NCBI GenBank assembly: GCA_965217175.1 | Contig: OZ244251.1 | Span: 930,001 to 994,000 of the forward strand | Source of the DNA: Bin87 sp965217175 | GTDB lineage: Bacteria; Chloroflexota; Dehalococcoidia; Lucifugimonadales; UBA3495 | Length of the DNA: 64,000 nt | Direction of reading: 5' to 3' | In this document: piece after piece, positions 1 to 8,130 of the stretch | Layout: every line of letters begins with the position of its first letter | How positions within the stretch are numbered: the first letter of the stretch is position 1 | Translations under genes and position numbers: made by a program | Notes under the pieces: generated by a model | Databases searched by the model: none | Seen by the model: the letters and a program-made list of their open reading frames with translations, nothing else | Told to the model about the DNA's origin: nothing

Positions 1-308
1 ATGGGGAAGGTGATGTTGATATCGCGGTAGATGGCGGTGCGGTCGAACCCGATGCTGAAGTGGCTCTGCACAATGTTGACCGGGTCGGAGTCGCTGAGTA
101 TGACGCGGTAGGTGGATTCGCCGCCGGGATGGTCGCGGTCGAAGGGCTTGTCATCGCGGAGGTGCAGGCCGGCGGTGGTAACGATGGCCACCGTGCTCTC
201 CGACAGGTCCCGTGCCAACGGCGTCCAGGGGACGTCGTCTGATTCCATGCAGGGGAAGAACTCCAGCATACGGCGCTGCACTTCGGACAATATTTCCAGG
301 CGTGGCAT
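1..308 (-). CDS. GrdB/PrdB-like reductase family protein, 3' end cut by window edge
   Basis: Reading the minus strand from the ATG at 308 gives an open frame of 102 codons that runs off the window. It begins MPRLEILSEVQRR and contains VAIVTTAGLHLRDDKPF, then GGESTYRVI and a segment HFSIGFDRT before the edge. This order (VTTAGLH, YRVI, SH-x-DR) is what I know from the glycine/sarcosine/betaine and D-proline reductase B-type proteins (GrdB/PrdB). True reductases of that family carry selenocysteine further downstream, which cannot be seen here. Environmental homologues without a known substrate are common, so the function is left open. It lies 98 bp downstream of the alcohol dehydrogenase gene on the same strand, with a hairpin repeat between them. 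Confidence 0.7.
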   Translation of the reverse strand, partial: MPRLEILSEVQRRMLEFFPCMESDDVPWTPLARDLSESTVAIVTTAGLHLRDDKPFDRDHPGGESTYRVILSDSDPVNIVQSHFSIGFDRTAIYRDINITFP

Positions 309-328
309 ATTCCGCTCCCGGGCAACAT

Positions 329-394
329 GGCCAGATTGCCACGCTGCGCTCGCAATGACGGTGCGTTGTCCCCTCTCCGTCATCGGGAGAGGGG
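329..394. repeat. Dispersed repeat modules with hairpin
   Basis: An ATTGCCACG...GCAATGAC module (about 335-360) is followed by a hairpin with arms CCCCTCTCC (370-378) and GGAGAGGGG (386-394). It sits between the dehydrogenase stop and the next gene and could act as an attenuating terminator, though no T-run is seen. Confidence 0.6.
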
Positions 395-406
395 AAGCCT
401 GGATTG

Positions 407-1507
407 CTAGTCGAACATGATGGCGCCGCGGCCAATTTCACCCCGATCGAGGTCGGCGTAGGCTTCGTTGACCTGGTCCAGGGTGTAGTGGCGCACGACC
501 AGGTCATCCAGGTTCAACTTGCCAGACTGGTACAGGTCGACCATGACGGGCATGTCGGTGCGGGAGCGAGCCGAGCCGTAGTAGGAACCACGCAAAGTCT
601 TTTCGTTACGCACCAGGTCGACGGCGTTGATGGAGGCTTCCTGGCCCCAGGGAGCGATACCGACGACCGTTACGACGCCACGTTTGCCGGCCATGTCGTA
701 GGCGGCCTTGGTGGTGTCGGCGCTGCCGAACACCTCGAAGGTATAGTCGGCGCCGCGTCCGCCGGTGAGTTCGCGTACCTGGCGCACCGGATCCTGGTCG
801 GCGGCATTGACCGTGTGGGTGGCTCCGAAGCGCATGGCGAATTCCAACTGGGCCTCGCGGATGTCGACGGCGATAATCTGGCCGGCGCTGGCGAGGGCGG
901 CGCCCATGATGACATTGAGGCCCACACCTCCGCAACCAATGACGGCCACCGTGCTGCCGGCCTTGATCTCGGCACTGTAGAGGGCGGCGCCAACGCCGGT
1001 GGTGACCGAGCAGCCGATCATGGCGGCCTTGTCCATTGGCACCGGGCTGGTCATGGGGACGACGCCGGTTTCGGGAATAACGGCGTATTCGGCGAAGCAG
1101 GCCACCTTCCCCATGTGGTGGATATCCTTGCCATCGGCATGGAGGCGGGTGGTGCCGTCGAACATGTTGGCGCCGGTGGCTCCGTGGAGATCGCACAGGT
1201 TGCTATGCCCCTCAAGACAGGAGCGGCAGCGTCCGCAGGCGGGCACGAAGGACAGGATGACCTGATCTCCCTCCTGGGCGAGGGTAACGCCGGGGCCGGT
1301 CTGGACGACGGTACCGGCGCCCTCGTGTCCCAGGACGACCGGAATGGCTATGGGTGCGTCGCCGTGCATGAAATGCCGGTCGCTGCGGCAGATACCGGCG
1401 GAACCGACCTTGACCAGAACCTCGCCGACCTTGGGTTCGTCGAGGTCAACTTCGCAGATATCCAATGGCTGGCCAACTTCCCACAAAACAGCAGCTTTTA
1501 CCTTCAA
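407..1507 (-). CDS. Zinc-dependent alcohol dehydrogenase (MDR superfamily)
   Basis: This 366-residue protein has the full layout of a medium-chain, zinc-dependent NAD(P) alcohol dehydrogenase. Catalytic zinc ligands are visible as Cys40 (GICRSD), His61-Glu62 (GHEGAG) and Cys166. The structural zinc loop has Cys91, 94, 97 and 105 (CGRCRSCLEGHSNLC). A Rossmann motif GCGGVG lies at 191-196, followed by an acidic residue in AVDIRE, which favours NAD over NADP. The start is TTG at 1507, supported by a GGAGG box about eight bases upstream. Length is normal for the family (class III-like or aryl-alcohol type). The substrate cannot be read from sequence. It follows the ABC transporter genes on the same strand but after a 295-bp repeat-bearing gap, so co-transcription is uncertain. 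Confidence 0.9.
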   Translation of the reverse strand: MKVKAAVLWEVGQPLDICEVDLDEPKVGEVLVKVGSAGICRSDRHFMHGDAPIAIPVVLGHEGAGTVVQTGPGVTLAQEGDQVILSFVPACGRCRSCLEGHSNLCDLHGATGANMFDGTTRLHADGKDIHHMGKVACFAEYAVIPETGVVPMTSPVPMDKAAMIGCSVTTGVGAALYSAEIKAGSTVAVIGCGGVGLNVIMGAALASAGQIIAVDIREAQLEFAMRFGATHTVNAADQDPVRQVRELTGGRGADYTFEVFGSADTTKAAYDMAGKRGVVTVVGIAPWGQEASINAVDLVRNEKTLRGSYYGSARSRTDMPVMVDLYQSGKLNLDDLVVRHYTLDQVNEAYADLDRGEIGRGAIMFD

Positions 1508-1802
1508 AATGTTCCCTCCTCACGGGTAGCAGCGCGGTGGATCGTTTCGAAGCCGCGCTGAGTGATTGTCGCCGGCCCATTGTAGATTACCAGGCGCAAT
1601 ACCGCCATAGCCGGTAGGTGGGTGCTTCGATGGAGACTCGGGATTACGACGTAACCCTCCCATCATCGCGTGGGCTGGAGGGTGGCCCACTCAAGCCGAA
1701 AAATAGTCCCTCTCCCACCGGGAGGGGGCCGGGGGAGAGGGACTGTGTTGACCTGGAGTCCGCCGACAGGCTCAGGACGAACGGCAATGCCTGGTGAGCG
1801 GA
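1508..1802. repeat. Intergenic repeat block downstream of permease
   Basis: This gap holds a hairpin-forming module (about 1705-1743, arms GTCCCTCTCCC and GGGAGAGGGAC) followed by a CGACAGGCTCAGGACGAACG module. The stretch 1735-1815 closely matches 3770-3850 at the 3' end of the next permease gene, indicating a duplicated 3' flank. The remainder (1560-1700) shows nothing I recognise. Confidence 0.6.
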
Positions 1803-3488
1803 TTACACCTGCCGTTGCTCCGGGTCCAGGCGGTTAAGCACCCACTCGCCAAACGCGTTGGCGGAGAGGATCACGACCAAAATGACCACAGTAGGAAACA
1901 GGGCGAGCCACCAGCCGCGCAAAATAAATTCTCGTGCTTCTATCACCAACCTACTCCAGGTGGGCGTGAAGGGTGTTAGTTGCCAAGCGGCGAAACTCAG
2001 CGCGGTTTCCAGCATGATCACCAAACCCAGGTTCAAAGCCGCCAGCACAACGCACCCTTTGGCGATGTGCGGCAGCAAGCTGATGTTTCGACGGCGCGCC
2101 GCCAGAGTCTTTTCCCGGGTCAGTTGTGCAAAACGGGGCCACATCCACATGAATATCGCGAATGAAACCGCGACGGTTCCGCCACCGAATCCGGCTAAGA
2201 CCAACATCATGAGAACCACGGAGGGGAAGAGCAAGTAAATGTGCACCAGGTTCCGGATGACGGTGTCGAGGCGACCGCCTCGGGTGGCCGCCCAGAATCC
2301 CACCGGCACGCCTATGGCTGCCGCCAACAACAGGGAACCCAACGACACGGTCATCGTCCAGCGTACGCCATAAATGAGGCGAGACAGCACGTCGCGGCCC
2401 TGTCGGTCTGTCCCCAGCGGAAATTCCCAACTCCCTCCAGGCATCGTCTGCACGAACGCCTCTCCCAGATCCGGCTCCCCGTTCCCGTTCCGGTCTTCCA
2501 ACTCCCCAGCGCCAGATGCCAGCAGGTGCCTCAAGTTGTATATGCTCACCTCCGTCTCATCGTTCTCTACGCGCTGCACTATCTCCTTCGTCAGTACCTG
2601 ATCCCCCACCCACACCGGCGGCAACAACGTGCTTTCCAGGTCACTGTCCGCCGGTCCATGCGGCGATAGCACGCTTGCGGAAACCGCCGGTATGATCAGC
2701 AAAAGCAGTAACAATGCGATGGGCAGGGCGACGGCGTAGCGGCCGAATCCGGAATGACTGGGAACCCTGGCCCGGGGTTGGTACGGGACCGGGTCTCGCG
2801 AAGTGATCGACGGCGCCGTCGTTGCTTCGGGTAGGGATGTTTCCTCCCCTCCCACGCCCGGCCATGCTCGCCGATGTCCGATTAAATCCAGGACCAGTTG
2901 GCCGACTATATACACGGTTATCAATCCCACCACGGAGGCCATTGCTAGCAACTGGACATCTTCGTAGGTTAGTACCGGGATGGTGGAGGGCAAACCAAGG
3001 CCCAGACTCACCCAGAACAACAGCATCCCTACGACCAACGGGTAATTGGCCCGGTGTGCCTGAACGGTTCGCTGCAAAGCATGCATCCATGGATTGGCAA
3101 GCCGCTCCGACTCCGGGTCGCGAACTCCGGTGGGAGATGGGGCGGCGCCTGGCGTTGGACGCATGACCCAGACCAACAGCGCCGATTGGAATACGATCAA
3201 CGGTATCACCGATCGCAGGAGCGCGGTCACCACCGCCGGTGCATCGCGCATACCGGGGCCCAGACCAACGACGATAAACAACGCGAAATATATTCCCACC
3301 AGCAGAACGGGCAATGATCTGCCGAAGAGTACGAACGGGTCGCGGAGATAGCGGAACCAGCCGCCGGCAACGCGTTCCGAAACCACCTCCAGCGCGACTG
3401 CAACAGCGCCGGCCGCCACCAAGGTGATGACGATTTTGAGCCACTGGAGTAGCAGGTACTGTAATGTGGCCATCGCCAACATTCCCAC
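1803..3488 (-). CDS. ABC transporter permease, DppB-like plus DppC-like fusion
   Basis: This 561-residue membrane protein joins two permease types of the peptide/nickel (family 5) ABC importers. The first about 250 residues resemble a DppB subunit: LFGRSLPVLLVGIYFALF parallels the DppB 'SLPVFxLG' helix, and TYEDVQLLAMASVVGLITVY parallels its final helix. The second half is a clear DppC: an N-terminal helix, a periplasmic loop with an acidic NGNGEPDLGEA insert, FPLGTDRQGRDVLSRLIYG, and the usual five helices ending RLDPEQRQV. The cytoplasmic coupling (EAA) loop is in TREKTLAARRR. The frame opens at a GTG after an in-frame TGA; the expected DppB start (MGRYTITRSLQ) lies just upstream in another frame, so a frameshift is likely near 3490-3510. 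No ATPase gene is in the window. Confidence 0.75.
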   Translation of the reverse strand: MGMLAMATLQYLLLQWLKIVITLVAAGAVAVALEVVSERVAGGWFRYLRDPFVLFGRSLPVLLVGIYFALFIVVGLGPGMRDAPAVVTALLRSVIPLIVFQSALLVWVMRPTPGAAPSPTGVRDPESERLANPWMHALQRTVQAHRANYPLVVGMLLFWVSLGLGLPSTIPVLTYEDVQLLAMASVVGLITVYIVGQLVLDLIGHRRAWPGVGGEETSLPEATTAPSITSRDPVPYQPRARVPSHSGFGRYAVALPIALLLLLLIIPAVSASVLSPHGPADSDLESTLLPPVWVGDQVLTKEIVQRVENDETEVSIYNLRHLLASGAGELEDRNGNGEPDLGEAFVQTMPGGSWEFPLGTDRQGRDVLSRLIYGVRWTMTVSLGSLLLAAAIGVPVGFWAATRGGRLDTVIRNLVHIYLLFPSVVLMMLVLAGFGGGTVAVSFAIFMWMWPRFAQLTREKTLAARRRNISLLPHIAKGCVVLAALNLGLVIMLETALSFAAWQLTPFTPTWSRLVIEAREFILRGWWLALFPTVVILVVILSANAFGEWVLNRLDPEQRQV

Positions 3489-3649
3489 TCTCGAGACGGC
3501 GCAGTCCCGGGAGTGACATCAAACCGCGGCGCCAGGGAAGACGAAGGTCCGACGCCGATGATGTCTGCCACCATGGCAGCTACCAGTAAGAGCACCGGCG
3601 CCATGGCCACTGCGGACTGCAAACTGCGGGTGATGGTGTAGCGTCCCAT
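3489..3649 (-). pseudogene. Out-of-frame N-terminal piece of the DppB-like half
   Basis: From ATG 3649 the minus strand reads MGRYTITRSLQSAV, then a hydrophobic helix (MAPVLLLVAAMVADIIGV). This is the usual opening of a DppB permease (MGRYxxRRLLQ plus a first membrane helix). The frame is shifted by one relative to the 561-residue permease that begins at 3488; after about 3500 the sense continues in the other frame. I infer one indel, either real or a sequencing error; corrected, the gene would be about 615 residues. Confidence 0.4.
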
Positions 3650-3699
3650 TGCGTGATGATACACCCGGCACGCGCCGAGGGACGCTGTTTCGCCCCCAC

Positions 3700-3834
3700 C
3701 TGAACCCTCTCCCAGCAACGGCGAGGGGGCTTGCGGTTATTCAAAAAAAGCCCCTCTCCCGCCAGGAGAGGGGCTGTGTTGACCTTGAGTCCTTCGACAG
3801 GCTCAGAGGCGAACCGCTATGTCTGGTGAGCGGA
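3700..3834. repeat. Repeat modules at permease 3' flank
   Basis: It contains an incomplete CTCTCCC hairpin unit (about 3705-3725), a second hairpin with arms CCCCTCTCC and GGAGAGGGG (about 3752-3774) and a CCTTCGACAGGCTCAGA module. The right part is the partner of the near-identical sequence at 1735-1815. Confidence 0.6.
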
Positions 3835-4776
3835 TTACACCTGGCGTTGTTTGGGATCGAGGCGGTCGCGTAGCCAGTCGCCCAGCAGGTTCATGCTGAG
3901 CACGACGAGCATGATAGCCATTCCCGGCAGCAGGGATACCCACCATCCTCCGGCCGAGGCAACCAGGTCGCGGCCGTCGGCAACCATCAATCCCCAGGCC
4001 GGGTTGGGACGGGGTACGCCGGCGCCCAGGAAACTGAGCGTGCTTTCGAGGATGATTACGAAACCCACTTGCAGGGTGGCCAGGACCACCAGACTGTTGA
4101 ATACGTTGGGCAGTATGTGACGGAACATGATGCGCCGGTGGGTGGACCCGGCCACCTGAGCCCTGGCAACAAAATCCTGCACGCGTACCGACAACGTTTC
4201 GCCTCTGGCGAGTCGGGCATAACGGGACCAAAGCAGGACGACGATGACTCCGATTACGGTGGACGTGCGTGGCCCCAGGGCGGCCACCAGGACCAGGCCC
4301 AGCAGGATGATGGGGATGGACAGTGAGATGTCCACCAGTCGCATTATGATAGCGTCGACCCAGCCTCCCCAGTAACCGGCGATGATACCCAGAGCGGTGC
4401 CTATGACACCGCTGAATGCGATGGCGATGGTAGCGATGATTACGGAAATCCGGCTGCCGTAAATAATGCGGGTGAGGATGTCGCGGCCGACTTTATCCGT
4501 ACCGAGGATGTATTCGCTGGAACCGCCCTCCTGCCACATCGGCGGTTGCAACCGGTCACCCAAGCTTCCCCGGGTGGGATGGTGAGGGGCGATCTGATTG
4601 GCGAAGATGGCAGGGATGACCAGAACAGTGAGAAGGATAAGGATGGGGAAGATCGGCAATCGCCGGGTCTCTCCCCAATAGCGGGAGGCTCGGGATTGCT
4701 CCGCCTCGGCGCCTTCAGCCTCGGTCTGTCCCTCCACGATAACTGGTACCGGGCTGGTACGGTCTTCGGTTGCCAT
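3835..4776 (-). CDS. ABC transporter permease, DppC family
   Basis: This 313-residue inner-membrane permease of a peptide/solute importer has a cytoplasmic N-terminus, one helix (IFPILILLTVLVIPAIFA), the diagnostic ILGTDKVGRDILTRIIYGSR motif and five further helices. The EAA coupling loop is ARGETLSVRVQDFVARAQ, which in this family contacts the ATPase. It ends RLDPKQRQV, nearly the same tail as the fused permease downstream (RLDPEQRQV), pointing to paralogy. It follows the DppB gene by about 90 bp on the same strand and would pair with it to form the heterodimeric pore. The substrate is unknown; family-5 systems carry peptides, nickel, opines, sugars and others. Confidence 0.92.
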   Translation of the reverse strand: MATEDRTSPVPVIVEGQTEAEGAEAEQSRASRYWGETRRLPIFPILILLTVLVIPAIFANQIAPHHPTRGSLGDRLQPPMWQEGGSSEYILGTDKVGRDILTRIIYGSRISVIIATIAIAFSGVIGTALGIIAGYWGGWVDAIIMRLVDISLSIPIILLGLVLVAALGPRTSTVIGVIVVLLWSRYARLARGETLSVRVQDFVARAQVAGSTHRRIMFRHILPNVFNSLVVLATLQVGFVIILESTLSFLGAGVPRPNPAWGLMVADGRDLVASAGGWWVSLLPGMAIMLVVLSMNLLGDWLRDRLDPKQRQV

Positions 4777-4867
4777 ATTCTAGGCTCTCCTGTTCAAGCG
4801 GTCTGGCTGTGAGATCGTGGATCCGGGCTGATGCCGGTGGACACGGTATGTATGAAAGCGGCGCGGT

Positions 4868-5788
4868 TTAGCTGTAGCGAATGCGCGGGTCCACGTAGGC
4901 ATAGCCGATGTCGACCAGCAGGTTGGCAGTAATGTAGACCACGCAGAAGACGATTACCACGGCCTGAATCACTGGGAAATCACGGGCGATTGTGCTGTCG
5001 ACTGCCAACAAACCCACACCGGGCCAGGCAAACACAAACTCTATGCTGACGCTGCCGACCATGAGGGAACCCAGGATCAGGGCGAAGTAGGTGAAAGGCG
5101 CAATCGCTGCATTACGCAGGCAGTGCTTCCACACCACTTTGTGTTCCGGAAGCCCCTTGATACGGGCAAGTTTCACATATTCGCTATCGAGGACATCGAG
5201 CATTGATGAGCGTACCAGGCGCATCAGCGCCGCCACCTGGAACCATCCGATAGCGATGGTCGGCAGGATGAACGAATCGATCCCCGATTTGCCCGAGGTG
5301 GGCACCCACCCCAGTTTCACGGCAAAAATCCACATCAATACCAAACCCAGCCAGAAGGCCGGCAGGGATTGTCCGGTTAGCGCGATGAGTTTGCCGACGT
5401 AATCGAATACGGTGTCTTTTTTGACCGCCGAAAGGACACCTACGGGTATGGCGACGGCGGTGGCAACGATCAGCGCCAGTCCGGCGAGCATCGCCGTGTT
5501 GGGGAGCCGGTCGAAAACGAGTTCGATGGCCTGTTGATCGCGGTGTTTGATGGATTCACCGAAATCACCGGTTATGGCGTTGCCCAGGAATTTGAAGTAC
5601 TGGATGTGGAGCGGGCGATCCAGCCCCCAGGCTGCCCTGACCCGTTCGGCGTCTTCTACGGTGGCTTCCAGCGGGAGTAGTACGTCCAACGGGTCGCCGG
5701 CGATCCGGGCCAGGCTGAACACGATAACGGTGAGGACCAGCAATGCGATGATCGATTGCAGAATCCGGATGGCTATGTATCTTTGCAT
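4868..5788 (-). CDS. ABC transporter permease, DppB family
   Basis: This 306-residue permease starts MQRYIAIRILQSIIALLVLTVIV, the standard DppB opening helix. It carries LTGQSLPAFWLGLVLMWIFA in the middle and the coupling loop RSSMLDVLDSEYVKLARIKG, and closes with VDIGYAYVDPRIRYS, all typical of DppB. Six helices are predictable by eye. It is the first permease after the binding-protein gene at 5953-7752, 164 bp away, and is followed by the DppC gene, so the order binding protein, DppB, DppC is conventional. No nucleotide-binding subunit lies in the window; the importer must borrow one or have it elsewhere. Confidence 0.93.
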   Translation of the reverse strand: MQRYIAIRILQSIIALLVLTVIVFSLARIAGDPLDVLLPLEATVEDAERVRAAWGLDRPLHIQYFKFLGNAITGDFGESIKHRDQQAIELVFDRLPNTAMLAGLALIVATAVAIPVGVLSAVKKDTVFDYVGKLIALTGQSLPAFWLGLVLMWIFAVKLGWVPTSGKSGIDSFILPTIAIGWFQVAALMRLVRSSMLDVLDSEYVKLARIKGLPEHKVVWKHCLRNAAIAPFTYFALILGSLMVGSVSIEFVFAWPGVGLLAVDSTIARDFPVIQAVVIVFCVVYITANLLVDIGYAYVDPRIRYS

Positions 5789-5952
5789 GAACCGCTAATT
5801 CTCCTGTCCATGGTCGCTGGCAATGGGGAGCAGCTTGATCAGCGCGCTAGCATGATGTGTAACCGGTTGGGCCCCTCTCGGACAGCGAATTCGTTTCCGA
5901 GTTGTCCGAGAGGAGCCAATGAACCACGCCAGATGGCTATGTGGGCCAACGA

Positions 5953-7752
5953 TTACTGACCGTCAGCCGTGGTGATGTACTCGGTGTGGGTGATGGCGGT
6001 GTTAATGTTGCCAGGCCACACGAATTCACCAACCTCCTGTGGATTGACGCCGATTTGGCCGGGGAGCCAGACGATGGGCACTTCGGAGTACAGGTCGAAT
6101 TTGAGGTCTCCGGCTCTCTGCAGGGCATCGTACTTGATCTGGGGGTCCACTGCGGTGATGGCTTCCTGGTAAAGCGTGTCGAGCTCGGGGTCCGGTACGA
6201 TGCGCTGGAAACCTTCGGGTCCACTCACGTTGTAGAACCGCAATGTAACTTCGGCGGGACGCAAGGTGCCGCGAATGGGGGAGATGGTACCGTGGGTTTT
6301 TCCGGGCCGGTAGAAATCAGCGCGGAACCGGGCCCATTCCATCTCTTCGGCCTGAACGTCGATGCCGATGTCTTCCAGGTAGGTGATGGCGGCTTCGGCC
6401 ATCGGTATCATTTCAGGTACTCCGGAAAGCTGGGTGATGATGAGTTTGAGCGGATAGCCTTCGTGTCCGGATGCGGTGATCAGGTCGCGGGCTCGGTCGG
6501 GGTCGAAACCGTATTTGTCGTCGAATTCTTCCGCCCAACGCGGGTTCCAACCGGGCAGACTGGGATGGAAACCCCAAACTGGATGGTCGGAGCCGAATCC
6601 GCTGAACAGTTCCTGGTTGATCTCTTCCCGGTTGATGGCGCGGTTGATAGCCTCTCGGACGCGAACGTCGAGATGAGGATCGGATGGGTCGTGGAACGGG
6701 CTCAACGGGGAGTAGATGCCGCCCATTATGAACGCGACCTGGATGGAGGGCAGTTGGCTGTTAACAATGGTCATGCCACCGTTGATCGCGTCGGTGTGGT
6801 GGTCGCGGTTGATTTCGGCGATTTGCACCTGACCCGTGAGCAGGTTGGCAAGACGGGTTGCCGGCTCTGGGGTGTTGATCTGCTCCAGTTCGGACCAGAA
6901 AGGCGTTTGGCGCCAATGGTCGGACACTTGTGAGTACAGGATATTACCGCCGACGCCGAGCTGGCGGCTTTCGTACTGCCAGGGGCCGTTGCCGACTGGC
7001 TTGTCGATGTAACCCCGTTCGCCTTCAGCATCCCATTGTGCCTTGCTATAGATGAAGTAGTTACCCTGTTGTGCCGAGACGACAAACTCCATGGAGGCTT
7101 CGGGTCGCAACAAGTTGAATTCCACGGTGTAATCATCGATGACGCGGATGTTTTGCAACAGCTCGTCTTCGGTTTGACCAAATAGTCCGCGGAACAATCC
7201 GGTGTCGGTGGCGATGGCTTCTTCGCCAATTATCAGAGCCGCGGAATGAGGAACGTCGTGGGCGGTAAATTCACCCCAATCCCCGTGGAAGGGGATATTT
7301 TCACGCAAGCGGAATACCCACTGTGTGCCATCGGCTTTGGTGATTTCCCAATCGGTGGCCAGGCCAGGCTGCAGGGAGCCGTCAAAGCGATCGGTGTGTA
7401 CCAGCGGATCGGAGAACATGCGGACCTGCGCGTTAGCCGATGTTGTGGTTCCCAGCCAGCCGCGCACCAACTCCTGGACCGGAGGGGTAACTGCCATACT
7501 GAGGCGACCGCCGACGGATTCGGACTGCTGGGCTGCCGAAGGCGTATTGGTTGCGCTGGGAGTAGCGGTGGATATTATAGAAGTTGAGCCAGGCTGAGGG
7601 GGCTGATCGGAACCGGCGCTGCTGCCGGTATCAGGCGCGATCGTGGCCTGTTCGCTGCCGGTATCAGTCTCCTGAGTGGTGCCGCCGCAGGCGATGCCAG
7701 TCAACAGGAGCATAGACGCTATTACCGCTAGCAAAATCGTTGGTTTCAACAA
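5953..7752 (-). CDS. ABC transporter substrate-binding lipoprotein, family 5
   Basis: This 599-residue extracytoplasmic solute-binding protein of the peptide/nickel family begins with a lipoprotein-type signal (hydrophobic stretch, then TGIAC with Cys22). A Ser/Thr/Pro/Gln-rich linker of about 60 residues follows before the folded domain. Family-5 features are a segment TDWEITKADGTQWVFRLREN, an Arg/Asn-rich INRAINREEINQELF and GFDPDRARDLI. The start is TTG at 7752, with GGAGG seven bases upstream. It heads the permease operon and is paralogous to the binding protein at 8131-10116; both end in a shared THTEYIT/SHTEYIT stretch. A 28-bp tandem repeat lies immediately upstream. Ligand specificity cannot be assigned. 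Confidence 0.93.
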   Translation of the reverse strand: MLKPTILLAVIASMLLLTGIACGGTTQETDTGSEQATIAPDTGSSAGSDQPPQPGSTSIISTATPSATNTPSAAQQSESVGGRLSMAVTPPVQELVRGWLGTTTSANAQVRMFSDPLVHTDRFDGSLQPGLATDWEITKADGTQWVFRLRENIPFHGDWGEFTAHDVPHSAALIIGEEAIATDTGLFRGLFGQTEDELLQNIRVIDDYTVEFNLLRPEASMEFVVSAQQGNYFIYSKAQWDAEGERGYIDKPVGNGPWQYESRQLGVGGNILYSQVSDHWRQTPFWSELEQINTPEPATRLANLLTGQVQIAEINRDHHTDAINGGMTIVNSQLPSIQVAFIMGGIYSPLSPFHDPSDPHLDVRVREAINRAINREEINQELFSGFGSDHPVWGFHPSLPGWNPRWAEEFDDKYGFDPDRARDLITASGHEGYPLKLIITQLSGVPEMIPMAEAAITYLEDIGIDVQAEEMEWARFRADFYRPGKTHGTISPIRGTLRPAEVTLRFYNVSGPEGFQRIVPDPELDTLYQEAITAVDPQIKYDALQRAGDLKFDLYSEVPIVWLPGQIGVNPQEVGEFVWPGNINTAITHTEYITTADGQ

Positions 7753-8010
7753 TTTCGTTCCTCCATTAATGTAAACAGTCTGTAAAGTGCCTTATAATGT
7801 AAACAGTCTGTAAAGTGCCTTAATGTCGCATGTTTTTTGGACAGAAACGCCAAAATTCTTTTCAGAGCAGCATTATAAGCGATAACGTCGGCATTTGCAC
7901 AAGTGCGAAAGTGGCTGCATCGCATCGTCGCATGATCATTACGAATTCCAATAGTAAGTGCGGTGCAGCATTTGTTGGATTGGGAAAGGCGTGCTGCAAT
8001 GGCCCAGGCG
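7753..8010. repeat. 28-bp perfect tandem duplication in the 5' region of the binding-protein operon
   Basis: Positions 7767-7794 and 7795-7822 are identical 28-bp copies beginning TAATGTAAACAGTCTG. On the minus strand each holds TTTACA and GTTTACAT, and the junction creates a TTATAAGG, so the duplication probably overlaps the operon's promoter or an operator. Nothing else is recognised in 7823-8010, which is AT-richer than its surroundings. Confidence 0.7.
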
Positions 8011-8051
8011 AGCACAAACGAAACTGGCAGCCCGATGTTTAGGGCTGCCAG
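8011..8051 (-). terminator. Probable intrinsic terminator of the upstream binding-protein gene
   Basis: A perfect 10-bp stem (8024-8033 with 8042-8051, core GGCAGCCC/GGGCTGCC) with an eight-base loop is followed on the minus strand by TTTCGTTT. It lies about 80 bp after the stop of the gene at 8131-10116. It would separate that transcript from the next binding-protein/permease operon. Confidence 0.55.
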
Positions 8052-8130
8052 GGCAATCGTATTATAAATTGCACTTCGTTTGTGAATGCAGGTTCCCGCT
8101 AGCGGGGGAAAGCCGGGGGTGCGTGGGTGG

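Noticed and set aside
404..1561. 385-codon plus-strand ORF opposite the alcohol dehydrogenase
   Set aside because: Antisense shadow of a clear gene in high-GC DNA.
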